A DNA stretch of 6,664 bases from an uncultured Sphingobacteriia bacterium (GCA_945957225.1 CAMFKK010000139.1:1-6664), one strand, 5' to 3'. Shown: positions 1 to 5,653, counted from the stretch's first letter. Made by a program: numbers and translations. The notes: generated by a model not told the origin, from the letters alone.

Positions 1-49
1 AACTACCCTCGACTAGTCGTCGGCAGCGTCAGATGTGTATAAGAGACAG
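1..49 (+). other. Nextera/Tn5 sequencing adapter left on the contig end (not genomic)
   Basis: Bases 17-49 match the 33-base Illumina Nextera read-1 transposase adapter exactly. The first part is TCGTCGGCAGCGTC (17-30), followed by the 19-base Tn5 mosaic end AGATGTGTATAAGAGACAG (31-49). Bases 9-16, TCGACTAG, occupy the i5 index position and equal the index I remember as S513. Bases 1-8 resemble the end of the P5 arm with two mismatches. Translated, the adapter gives MYKRQ on the + strand and LLYTSDAADD on the - strand, both familiar artefact peptides in protein databases. The biological sequence should be trimmed to start at about base 50. Confidence 0.97.
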
Positions 50-673
50 GCCCAAGCCGCTTGGAGAACTGATCCTAAGAAAAGTGGTAAGAGCGGTTGC
101 ATGGGCGATATTGGCACCCACGCTGCACATTTATCTGAATATATTACGGGTGCGCAGATCACGCATCTCTGTGCTGATTTGAATGCCATGGTACCCGGAC
201 GTATGCTGGATGACGATGGTAATGTGTTGTTGAAGTTTAGCAACGGTGCGCACGGAGTTTTAATGGCATCTCAGGTTGCCGCAGGGGAAGAGAATGCACT
301 CAAGATTCGCGTATACGGAGAGAAAGGCGGTATTGAATGGGCACAGCATGAACCCAATACCCTATTGGTAAAATGGTTAGACGCTCCTACCCAAATCTTA
401 AGAGCCGGAGGAAATTATGGAGATCGTTTAAGCAGTTATGCTACCATGAATTGCCGCACACCAGGTGGGCACCCAGAGGGTTATTTAGAAGCATTTGCCA
501 ATATCTACCACAATTTTGCCAAAACCCTTTCTGCAAGAATTGACGGCACAGAACCCACCAAGGAAGAATTGGATTTTCCTGGCGTGGCCGATGGTATCAG
601 GGGCATGGCATTTATTGATAATGTTGTGGCATCTGCACAATCAGATATTAAATGGACCGAATACAAGATCTAA
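50..673 (+). CDS. Gfo/Idh/MocA family NAD(P)-dependent oxidoreductase, C-terminal part (5' truncated)
   Basis: This is the C-terminal roughly 207 residues of a Gfo/Idh/MocA oxidoreductase, a family that oxidises or reduces sugars, inositols and keto-sugars with NAD(P). The visible part starts at AQAAWRTDP. It carries the substrate-domain signature GDIGTHAAHL (Asp, Gly and His about 20-24 residues in), in which the His is usually catalytic, and then the beta-sheet domain (VLLKFSNGAHGVLMASQVAAG). The segment PGGHPEGYLEAFANIYHNF is typical of family members found beside sugar isomerases. The N-terminal Rossmann domain and its Lys-containing motif are missing because the contig ends here; roughly 170-180 residues are absent by family length. 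The upstream GTG at 35 lies in adapter sequence and is not a real start. Any Tat or Sec signal would be in the missing part. It is 17 bases from the next gene, so an operon is likely. The substrate cannot be told from the sequence. Confidence 0.93.
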   Translation, partial: AQAAWRTDPKKSGKSGCMGDIGTHAAHLSEYITGAQITHLCADLNAMVPGRMLDDDGNVLLKFSNGAHGVLMASQVAAGEENALKIRVYGEKGGIEWAQHEPNTLLVKWLDAPTQILRAGGNYGDRLSSYATMNCRTPGGHPEGYLEAFANIYHNFAKTLSARIDGTEPTKEELDFPGVADGIRGMAFIDNVVASAQSDIKWTEYKI

Positions 674-690
674 CCAATTAATCAGTTCTT

Positions 691-1746
691 ATGACCAATA
701 TTAAAGGACCCGGAATTTTTCTGGCCCAATTCATGGGAGATGTAGCTCCCTTCAATCAACTAGACACTATTTGTGCCTGGGCCAAGAGCCTTGGTTTTGT
801 AGGTGTTCAAATTCCTAGTTGGGACCCAAGATGTATTGACTTACAAAAAGCTGCAGAGAGCAAGACCTATGCAGACGAGATCAAGGGCATAGTGAACGCA
901 GCGGGTTTAGAAATTACCGAACTCTCTACGCATTTACAAGGACAGTTGGTGGCAGTGAACCCTGCCTATGATGCATTATTTGATGGCTTTGCCCCAGAAA
1001 CAGTACGCAACAATCCAACAGCCAGAACCGCATGGGCGGTGCAGCAATTGGAATATGCAGCCAAAGCGTCAAGAAATTTGGGACTAGACGCGCACGCAAC
1101 TTTTAGTGGTGCTTTGTTATGGCATACCGTATATCCATGGCCACAAAGACCTGCTGGATTAGTTGAAACAGGATTTACAGAACTGGCCAATCGCTGGTTG
1201 CCCATTCTCAACAAGTTTGATGAGGTTGGTGTAGACCTTTGTTATGAAATTCATCCAGGAGAAGACTTACATGACGGGATTAGTTATGAAATGTTTTTGG
1301 AAAAAGTGGGCAACCACAAAAGGGCTAACCTGCTCTATGATCCATCGCATTTTGTGCTACAAAGTCTAGACTATCTAGCATATATAGACTACTATCATGA
1401 GCGCATTAAAATGTTCCATGTAAAAGACGCAGAGTTTAATCCAACAGGAAAACAGGGCGTTTACGGTGGCTACCAAAACTGGATTGACCGAGCGGGTAGG
1501 TTCCGTTCGCTGGGCGATGGTCAGGTAGATTTCAAATCTATTTTTAGCAAACTAGCCGCCTATAATTATAAGGGATGGGCCGTGATGGAATGGGAATGCG
1601 CCATTAAGCACCCAGAAACTGGTGCTGCAGAGGGTTCCGTGTTTATCAAGGATCATATTATTCGCGTTACTGAAAAGGCTTTTGACGATTTTGCCAATAC
1701 CGGTTCTGATGAAGCATTTAATAAACGCATATTGGGAATTCAGTAA
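691..1746 (+). CDS. Sugar phosphate isomerase/epimerase (xylose isomerase-like TIM barrel)
   Basis: A 351-residue protein of the AP-endonuclease-2 / xylose-isomerase-like TIM-barrel superfamily. It has the four-strand pattern of acidic and His ligands that bind the divalent metal: Glu186 in CYEIHPGE, Asp217 and His220 in LLYDPSHF, His243 in MFHVKDAE, and Glu300 or Glu302 in VMEWE. It has no signal peptide (starts MTNIKGPGIF), so it should be cytoplasmic. Members isomerise or epimerise sugars, keto-sugars or inosose derivatives, and they often sit next to Gfo/Idh/MocA oxidoreductases, as here. Start ATG 691 lies 17 bases after the oxidoreductase stop and has no strong Shine-Dalgarno, which is normal for Bacteroidota. 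Given the DUF1080 gene downstream, a 3-keto-sugar or its product is the likely substrate; that is inference. Fold and metal site are confident, the exact reaction is not. Confidence 0.92.
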   Translation: MTNIKGPGIFLAQFMGDVAPFNQLDTICAWAKSLGFVGVQIPSWDPRCIDLQKAAESKTYADEIKGIVNAAGLEITELSTHLQGQLVAVNPAYDALFDGFAPETVRNNPTARTAWAVQQLEYAAKASRNLGLDAHATFSGALLWHTVYPWPQRPAGLVETGFTELANRWLPILNKFDEVGVDLCYEIHPGEDLHDGISYEMFLEKVGNHKRANLLYDPSHFVLQSLDYLAYIDYYHERIKMFHVKDAEFNPTGKQGVYGGYQNWIDRAGRFRSLGDGQVDFKSIFSKLAAYNYKGWAVMEWECAIKHPETGAAEGSVFIKDHIIRVTEKAFDDFANTGSDEAFNKRILGIQ

Positions 1747-1780
1747 TAACTTTAACCATTCATATTTAAAATTCAGAACA

Positions 1781-2182
1781 TTGAAAAAGTATTTAGTAGC
1801 ATTGACTGCCATTGCATTTTTGGCAGCATGCGGAGGAAGTAGTACTCCAGAGAAAAAAGACAACCCAAGTGTTAGTGCAGAACCAGCAGCACCTGCAGCC
1901 AATGACATCAGTGCCAATCCTGACTACGAAAAGGGATTGACATTAATTGCCAAATCTGACTGTTTAACTTGTCATAAAACCGATACCAAAAATATTGGAC
2001 CAGCTTATAAAGATGTAGCAGCCAAGTATGAAAACACAGAAGAGAATCTGACTTTGTTGGCCGGAAAAATCATCAAAGGTGGTTCAGGTGTTTGGGGTCA
2101 AGTACCAATGACACCGCATCCAGCATTATCAGAAGCAGACGCCAAACAAATGGTGAAATATATTTTCTTACTACGCAAATAA
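1781..2182 (+). CDS. Lipoprotein class I cytochrome c (c551-like), TTG start
   Basis: A 133-residue small monohaem cytochrome c anchored as a lipoprotein. The N-terminus MKKYLVALTAIAFLAAC is a classic lipoprotein signal peptide with lipobox LAAC and acylated Cys17. A Pro/Ala/Glu-rich linker (about 18-45) precedes the haem domain. The haem attachment motif CLTCH is at 61-65, GPAYKDVAAKY (73-83) is the usual c551-type helix, and Met110 in WGQVPMTPHPALS is the expected axial ligand. The C-terminal helix (EADAKQMVKYIFLLRK) completes the fold. I chose TTG 1781 because it gives a compact signal peptide. The next in-frame ATG upstream (1709) lies inside the isomerase gene and would bury the signal under 24 extra residues. 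It follows the isomerase by 34 bases and precedes the DUF1080 gene by 6. It probably accepts electrons from an envelope sugar dehydrogenase that is not in this window. Confidence 0.92.
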   Translation: MKKYLVALTAIAFLAACGGSSTPEKKDNPSVSAEPAAPAANDISANPDYEKGLTLIAKSDCLTCHKTDTKNIGPAYKDVAAKYENTEENLTLLAGKIIKGGSGVWGQVPMTPHPALSEADAKQMVKYIFLLRK

Positions 2183-2188
2183 ACCAAT

Positions 2189-2905
2189 ATGCAAGCATTG
2201 CTTTTAGCCAGTCTTGTTTCCCTTTCCTTGATTGTGGGCAATCCTGACAAACCAACAACACCCGTTCAAACAGAAAAAGGATTCAAGTCACTTTTTGATG
2301 GCAAAACCACCAAGGGTTGGCATGTATACGGCAACAAATCAGGTGGTGAAGCCTGGAAAGTGGAAGACGGTGTGCTTCACTTAGATGCTGCCTACAAAAA
2401 AGACAATAAAGGCAAGGGTGGTGGAGACCTGATTACCGATGGCGCATATGAGAATTTTCATTTGAAAATGGAATGGAAAATTTCTCCCAATGGCAATAGC
2501 GGCATCATTTTTTATGCACAGGAAGACACAGCCAAATACAAGGAATCTTGGTGGACTGGCCCTGAAATGCAGGTTTTAGATAATGACGGCCATAGTGATG
2601 GTAAGATTATCAAACACCGTGCGGGTAATCTCTATGACTTGGTAGAAGGAAAAGAAGGCGTAGTAAAACCTGTTGGCGAATGGAACTTAGCAGAAGTGAT
2701 TAGCAATAAGGGTAAACTGGAATTGCTTTTAAACGGCGTAGTAGTAGTTTCAACCACCTACGGCGATGACAATTGGAAGAACCTGATTGCAGGTAGCAAG
2801 TTCAAAACCAAACCAGATTTTGGCAAGCTTTTCAAAGGCCATATTGCTTTGCAAGACCATGGTAATGATGTCTATTTCCGCAATATTCGCATCAAGCAAC
2901 TCTAA
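2189..2905 (+). CDS. Secreted DUF1080 / 3-keto-disaccharide hydrolase-domain protein
   Basis: A 238-residue protein consisting of a hydrophobic N-terminus and one DUF1080 (PF06439) domain, a concanavalin-like beta-sandwich. Signatures in order are GFKSLFDGKTTKGWHVYG (31-48), GGDLITDGAYENFHLKMEW (78-96), NGNSGIIFY (101-109), GPEMQVLDNDGH (124-135) and QDHGNDVYFRNIRIK (222-236). Characterised members cleave 3-keto-glycosides, by hydrolysis or by elimination next to the C3 ketone. Residues 1-17 look like a signal peptide, but the n-region has no Lys or Arg, so export is likely rather than certain. ATG 2189 is the earliest possible start, because the cytochrome stop at 2180-2182 is in the same frame just two codons before it. 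It is the last gene of the operon, followed by a strong terminator. The natural glycoside is unknown. Confidence 0.93.
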   Translation: MQALLLASLVSLSLIVGNPDKPTTPVQTEKGFKSLFDGKTTKGWHVYGNKSGGEAWKVEDGVLHLDAAYKKDNKGKGGGDLITDGAYENFHLKMEWKISPNGNSGIIFYAQEDTAKYKESWWTGPEMQVLDNDGHSDGKIIKHRAGNLYDLVEGKEGVVKPVGEWNLAEVISNKGKLELLLNGVVVVSTTYGDDNWKNLIAGSKFKTKPDFGKLFKGHIALQDHGNDVYFRNIRIKQL

Positions 2906-2934
2906 CACTCAAACAACAACCAATACCAACAATT

Positions 2935-2960
2935 GCCATCCTCTAGGGGATGGCTTTTTT
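2935..2960 (+). terminator. Intrinsic terminator of the oxidoreductase-DUF1080 operon
   Basis: A perfect 7-bp stem, GCCATCC (2935-2941) with GGATGGC (2948-2954), closes a 6-base loop and is followed at once by six T (2955-2960). It lies 29 bases after the DUF1080 stop and just before tadA, marking the end of the sugar operon. Confidence 0.85.
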
Positions 2961-2986
2961 GTGCCCATGCATTTGCTTTATCTTAG
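2959..2986 (+). promoter_or_regulatory. Probable tadA promoter (Bacteroidota type)
   Basis: TATCTTAG at 2979-2986 matches the Bacteroidota -7 element TAnnTTTG with one mismatch. A TTG at 2959-2961, 17 bases upstream, could serve as the -33 element, somewhat closer than the usual 19-21. The -33 candidate is the end of the terminator T-tract. Transcription would start at about 2991-2994, so the mRNA would be leaderless or nearly so. Confidence 0.4.
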
Positions 2987-2990
2987 CGGT

Positions 2991-3437
2991 ATGGAAATGC
3001 AGAGCGATGAATACTATATGCAGCAGGCGCTGAAAGAGGCACAAAAAGCCTATGACGCAGACGAAGTGCCTGTTGGCGCAGTGGTGGTGCAAGATGGCAA
3101 GATCATTGCCCGTGGACATAATCAGGTAGAATTGCTCAATGATGCTACTGCTCATGCAGAGATCCTAGCCATCACATCGGCCTTTGCCTATATGGGTGCC
3201 AAGTATTTACCGGATGCTACCTTATATGTAACATTAGAACCCTGCCTCATGTGCGCTGGGGCCCTTTACTGGAGCAAGATTGGGCGAATAGTTTTTGGGG
3301 CTTATGACGCCAAAAATGGGTACCAACATATTACCAAGGAACAATCTCCCTTTCACGTAAAAACCCAATTAGTAGGCGGGGTTTTAGAAGCCGATTGCAG
3401 TTTTATTATCCAAAGTTTCTTTAGGTCCAAACGATAG
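2991..3437 (+). CDS. tadA: tRNA-specific adenosine deaminase TadA
   Basis: A 148-residue zinc deaminase that converts adenosine 34 of tRNA-Arg(ACG) to inosine, allowing the anticodon to read CGU, CGC and CGA. The zinc site and proton shuttle are complete: His55 and Glu57 in AHAEILAI, and Cys85 and Cys88 in LEPCLMCAGAL. Other family marks are DEVPVGAVVV (24-33), GHNQVE (42-47), and VFGAYDAKNG (101-110), where free-nucleotide deaminases differ. The length is normal. The start is ATG 2991 or ATG 2997 two codons later; I chose 2991 because both fit and no ribosome site decides. The longer open frame back to 2787 overlaps the DUF1080 gene and crosses the terminator, so it is not used. It stands alone between a terminator and the sod gene. 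Confidence 0.95.
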   Translation: MEMQSDEYYMQQALKEAQKAYDADEVPVGAVVVQDGKIIARGHNQVELLNDATAHAEILAITSAFAYMGAKYLPDATLYVTLEPCLMCAGALYWSKIGRIVFGAYDAKNGYQHITKEQSPFHVKTQLVGGVLEADCSFIIQSFFRSKR

Positions 3438-3496
3438 GCACGTTTTCGAGATGGGAAAGAATTGAAATGTTGGGGGATTAATCAACTTTAAGGGAG

Positions 3497-3504
3497 TAAA
3501 TTTG
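3497..3504 (+). promoter_or_regulatory. sod promoter -7 element
   Basis: TAAATTTG is an exact match to the Bacteroidota -7 consensus TAnnTTTG, 28 bases before the sod ATG. The best -33 candidate is a TTG at 3470-3472, at 24 bases spacing, which is longer than ideal. Transcription would begin near 3510, giving a leader of about 20 bases. The 94-base gap after tadA holds no clear terminator, so some read-through from tadA is possible. Confidence 0.5.
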
Positions 3505-3531
3505 TTTCACCTTTTATAAAAAACCATCATT

Positions 3532-4137
3532 ATGTCATTTACACTAGCACCTTTACCGTACGCACACGAAGCTTTGGAACCACATATTGACACCCTTACC
3601 ATGCAGATTCACCATGGCAAGCACCACCAAGCTTATGTAGATAATTTAAACAAAGCCGTTGCTGGCACACCCAATGAAGGCAAGACCCTTGCTGAATTGG
3701 TAGCCGTAGCAGGCAGCATTAGCCCTGCTGTTAGAAACAATGGCGGTGGTCACTGGAACCATACCTTTTTCTGGGAAAGTTTGGCCCCCAATGCAGGTGG
3801 TGCACCAGCAGGCGCTTTGGGCGATGCTATTACCGCAGCATTTGGTTCTTTTGATGCTTTCAAAGAAAAATTTGCAGCAGCAGGTATGACTCGCTTTGGT
3901 AGCGGTTGGGCTTGGTTGATTGTAAAAGATGGCAAATTAGAAGTGTCTTCTACCCCTAACCAAGACAATCCTTTAATGGATGTGGCTGAAGTAAAGGGCC
4001 AACCAATTTTAGGCGCTGATGTTTGGGAACACGCTTATTATTTGAAGTATCAGAACCGCAGAGCAGACTATTTGGCTGCATTCTGGAATGTAGTCAATTG
4101 GACCAAGGTTGCAGAGCGTTTTGCAGCTGCTAAATAA
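3532..4137 (+). CDS. sodA: Superoxide dismutase, Mn-type of the Fe/Mn family
   Basis: A 201-residue superoxide dismutase that converts superoxide to oxygen and hydrogen peroxide. The four metal ligands are present: His27 (MQIHHGKHH), His77 (GGGHWNHTFFW), Asp163 and His167 (DVWEHAYYLKY). The second-shell Gln144 in STPNQDNPLM and the Gly-rich stretch before His74 are features of the Mn form (E. coli SodA has Gln146 there, FeSOD has a Gln nearer the N-terminus). This points to Mn or dual-metal use, but metal choice cannot be settled from sequence. There is no signal peptide, so it is cytoplasmic. Length and start (MSFTLAPLPYAHEALEPHID) match the family. It has its own -7 element and a hairpin downstream, so it looks monocistronic. 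Confidence 0.96.
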   Translation: MSFTLAPLPYAHEALEPHIDTLTMQIHHGKHHQAYVDNLNKAVAGTPNEGKTLAELVAVAGSISPAVRNNGGGHWNHTFFWESLAPNAGGAPAGALGDAITAAFGSFDAFKEKFAAAGMTRFGSGWAWLIVKDGKLEVSSTPNQDNPLMDVAEVKGQPILGADVWEHAYYLKYQNRRADYLAAFWNVVNWTKVAERFAAAK

Positions 4138-4190
4138 TCTACTAAAAGCAGATTGGCGCAGCAGTCAATCAAAGAAAATAGCTTAGTTTT

Positions 4191-4217
4191 AATCCCGCTT
4201 CGGCGGGATTATTATTT
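4191..4217 (+). terminator. Probable sodA terminator (UUCG hairpin)
   Basis: AATCCCGC (4191-4198) pairs perfectly with GCGGGATT (4203-4210) across a TTCG tetraloop closed by C-G, a very stable hairpin. The tail ATTATTT is T-rich but broken, and TTTT precedes the stem. It sits 53 bases after the sodA stop and 20 bases before the next ATG. If TAGCTTAG at 4179-4186 is a promoter element, the hairpin would instead lie in the leader of the next gene. Confidence 0.65.
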
Positions 4218-4230
4218 AAAAAAATGCAAC

Positions 4231-4845
4231 ATGAAACAACTGACTTTTAGCCTACTTGCTTTAACCTTATTTGCCTCTTGTTCTTCTAACATGAAACGGG
4301 TTTATGTGTTGAGTAAGGGACCTGCAACAGTTGACGAAGCTGCAAAGACTATTAGTGCCAAAGACGGTACCGGTCATGAAGAAAAAGTGGTAAACTATAC
4401 AGACGCCACGGTGAATTTGCAATTAGACGCACCAGCGGGTAAAACTGCTGTAACGCTTACGGATAAAGGTTTGTATGTATTGAATCTCAAGAACGACACC
4501 ATCATAGGTGCCCTTCAAAACTATACTGCTCCAAAATTGCAGCAGAACCTGCTTACCCAGGAAGATCTAAAAATGAAGATTGATAGTTTGCAACAATTGG
4601 TTGCGGGCAAAATTGTTTCTAAGGAAAAGAATTTCTTTATTCTACCCAACCAAGTTGTGAAGATTACTGATAATCTAGAAGCCATTATTGTAACGCCTTA
4701 TCACCAAATGCGTTCAGCTGAAAAAGTAGACGGACAAGCACCAGAAGTGTATCGGTTTTATAGCATTCGTGAAATCAGAGAAACCATTGGCAAATTAGAG
4801 GAATTGACCAAACCCACTACCGCTGCTGAACCAGCAAAAAAGTAA
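4231..4845 (+). CDS. Uncharacterised lipoprotein, 204 residues
   Basis: I do not recognise this protein. MKQLTFSLLALTLFASC is a clear lipoprotein signal peptide with lipobox FASC and acylated Cys17, followed by SSN, so it should be anchored in the envelope. The body has a beta-rich look (VNLQLDAPAGKTAVTLTDKGLYVLNL, split here by rough position 61-86) and a short charged helix around 108-125 (LLTQEDLKMKIDSLQQLV) that could be a brief coiled coil. A second beta region follows (FFILPNQVVKI, AIIVTPY), then a helical tail (REIRETIGKLEELTK) ending in a low-complexity PTTAAEPAKK. There are no other Cys residues and no enzyme motif that I can name. ATG 4231 was chosen because it starts the signal peptide exactly; the frame is open back to 4153 but runs through the hairpin. 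It is convergent with yidD. Confidence 0.85.
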   Translation: MKQLTFSLLALTLFASCSSNMKRVYVLSKGPATVDEAAKTISAKDGTGHEEKVVNYTDATVNLQLDAPAGKTAVTLTDKGLYVLNLKNDTIIGALQNYTAPKLQQNLLTQEDLKMKIDSLQQLVAGKIVSKEKNFFILPNQVVKITDNLEAIIVTPYHQMRSAEKVDGQAPEVYRFYSIREIRETIGKLEELTKPTTAAEPAKK

Positions 4846-4863
4846 TCCTAAAGAGAAGGGAAT

Positions 4864-4884
4864 TGCAAAGCAACCATCTTTGCA
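4864..4884. terminator. Weak hairpin between the convergent lipoprotein and yidD genes
   Basis: TGCAAAG (4864-4870) pairs with CTTTGCA (4878-4884) around a 7-base loop. It lies in the 70-base gap between two convergent genes, where a two-way terminator is expected. Neither side has a proper T-run, so this is a weak call. Confidence 0.3.
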
Positions 4885-4915
4885 TTGTAACGGTTTTAAA
4901 GCAATCAGCCCTAGG

Positions 4916-5149
4916 TTAAGGAACAGGGTCATAACCATGTGGTCCACCGGGATGACATTTGGAGATTCTTCTAATAGCCAGTCCTCCCCCTTTCCAAATG
5001 CCGTGTTTTTTCAAAGCATCTGCCGCATACTGAGAACAGGTAGGTGTAAAACGGCATTTAGGGCCCATTACGGGCGATAAAACCCATTGGTAGAACCGAA
5101 TCAATACCATAAAGGGAAGGATCAGTATTTGCTTTAAAAATGCCTTCAT
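4916..5149 (-). CDS. yidD: Membrane protein insertion efficiency factor YidD
   Basis: A 77-residue small protein that sits at the inner face of the cytoplasmic membrane and is thought to help YidC insert membrane proteins. The N-terminal amphipathic/hydrophobic helix (about 1-27, ending in IRFYQWVLSPVMGPKCRF) is followed by the family core CRFTPTCSQYAADAL (32-46) with Cys32 and Cys38. The C-terminal signature, RRISKCHPGGPHGYDPVP (60-77), includes Cys65. Length is normal. Its ATG overlaps the rnpA stop as ATGA, so translation is probably coupled to rnpA. yidC, the usual next gene in many bacteria, is absent; the next gene leftward is on the opposite strand. Confidence 0.95.
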   Translation of the reverse strand: MKAFLKQILILPFMVLIRFYQWVLSPVMGPKCRFTPTCSQYAADALKKHGIWKGGGLAIRRISKCHPGGPHGYDPVP

Positions 5150-5580
5150 ATGCCCGAATTGGGGTTGTAATTTGGATTGGATAAAGGCGCTTTAGTTACA
5201 AACTGGTCAACAAGCTTTTGCATCAAGATCTGCATCTTTTCTGCTATTATTTTTCCGTCCGGTAAATCCTTTCCGGTATAGATAAAAAATAACTGCCACT
5301 GAAAGTCTTTGGGTAAGCCCTCATGCAATACTTTTTTCTGTAGCCTATAAGATTCTCGCAGTAGGCGCTTGATTCGGTTGCGGTCTACGGCTTTTTTAAA
5401 ATGCCTGGAACTAGCACCCACACCCGCCATCAGGACCTCCCCATTGACGGGGCTATTGGTTTGATAAACCAGTTTTAATGGAAAAGCATTCAAGGATTTA
5501 CCAGTAGCAAACAAATTCCCTAAAAGCTTACGGCTCTTGAGTTTTTGGTTGCGCGAATAAGTGAATGATCCTTGTTGCAT
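5146..5580 (-). CDS. rnpA: Ribonuclease P protein component
   Basis: A 144-residue basic protein subunit of RNase P, which helps the catalytic RNA bind precursor tRNA and cut off the 5' leader. The N-terminus (FTYSRNQKLKSRKLLGNLFATGK) is the family's usual entry segment. The RNR signature FKKAVDRNRIKRLLRESYR (61-79) forms the conserved RNA-binding helix. The FFIYTGK strand and a C-terminal helix follow. Residues from about 131 on (APLSNPNYNPNSGI) are a short non-conserved tail. The start ATG at 5580-5578 lies just downstream of the rpmH terminator, and the stop overlaps the yidD start by four bases. Expression may come from read-through of rpmH, from a TAnnTTTG element right before the start, or both. 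Confidence 0.95.
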   Translation of the reverse strand: MQQGSFTYSRNQKLKSRKLLGNLFATGKSLNAFPLKLVYQTNSPVNGEVLMAGVGASSRHFKKAVDRNRIKRLLRESYRLQKKVLHEGLPKDFQWQLFFIYTGKDLPDGKIIAEKMQILMQKLVDQFVTKAPLSNPNYNPNSGI

Positions 5581-5584
5581 TTGA

Positions 5585-5592
5585 CAAAATTA
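5585..5592 (-). promoter_or_regulatory. Possible rnpA -7 promoter element inside the terminator tail
   Basis: On the - strand, TAATTTTG is an exact TAnnTTTG match and ends 4 bases before the rnpA ATG. It abuts the T-run of the rpmH terminator. No TTG-type -33 element sits at the usual spacing, and AT-rich terminator tails make chance matches likely. If used, it would give a leaderless rnpA-yidD mRNA. Confidence 0.35.
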
Positions 5593-5626
5593 AAAAAGCC
5601 CTATTCCGAATGAACGGAACAGGGCT
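5592..5626 (-). terminator. Intrinsic terminator or attenuator between rpmH and rnpA
   Basis: Read on the - strand, AGCCCT (5626-5621), one mismatch, then TTCCG (5619-5615) pair with CGGAA (5608-5604) and AGGGCT (5602-5597) around a 6-base loop. Six T follow at once (5597-5592). This is a strong rho-independent terminator placed 28 bases after the rpmH stop and just before rnpA, well suited to make far more L34 mRNA than rnpA mRNA. Confidence 0.82.
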
Positions 5627-5653
5627 AAATATTTTTACTACTTAGTAGTGGAA

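Noticed and set aside
35..49. GTG at 35 as the start of the oxidoreductase
   Set aside because: These bases are the Tn5 mosaic end; the five residues MYKRQ are adapter-encoded and the family's N-terminal Rossmann domain is missing.
1622..1780. Longer N-terminus for the cytochrome
   Set aside because: It would overlap the isomerase gene by more than 100 bases and put unrelated sequence in front of a perfect lipoprotein signal peptide.
1552..1917. 121-residue - strand ORF across the isomerase-cytochrome junction
   Set aside because: It is antisense to two solid genes; its hydrophobic stretch is the reverse reading of the cytochrome signal peptide region.
2787..2990. Longer N-terminus for TadA
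   Set aside because: It overlaps the DUF1080 gene and reads through the terminator; known TadA proteins start near DEYYMQQAL.
3476..3483. Palindrome GATTAATC before sodA as an operator
   Set aside because: Eight bases of AT-rich symmetry are expected by chance and no second copy is nearby.
4865..4882. Promoter on the + strand with CATCTTTG before yidD
   Set aside because: The first base of the -7 element is wrong, no -33 element is at proper spacing, and no + strand gene follows.
4880..5080. 66-residue + strand ORF over yidD
   Set aside because: It is the antisense shadow of a well-supported yidD gene and has no family features.
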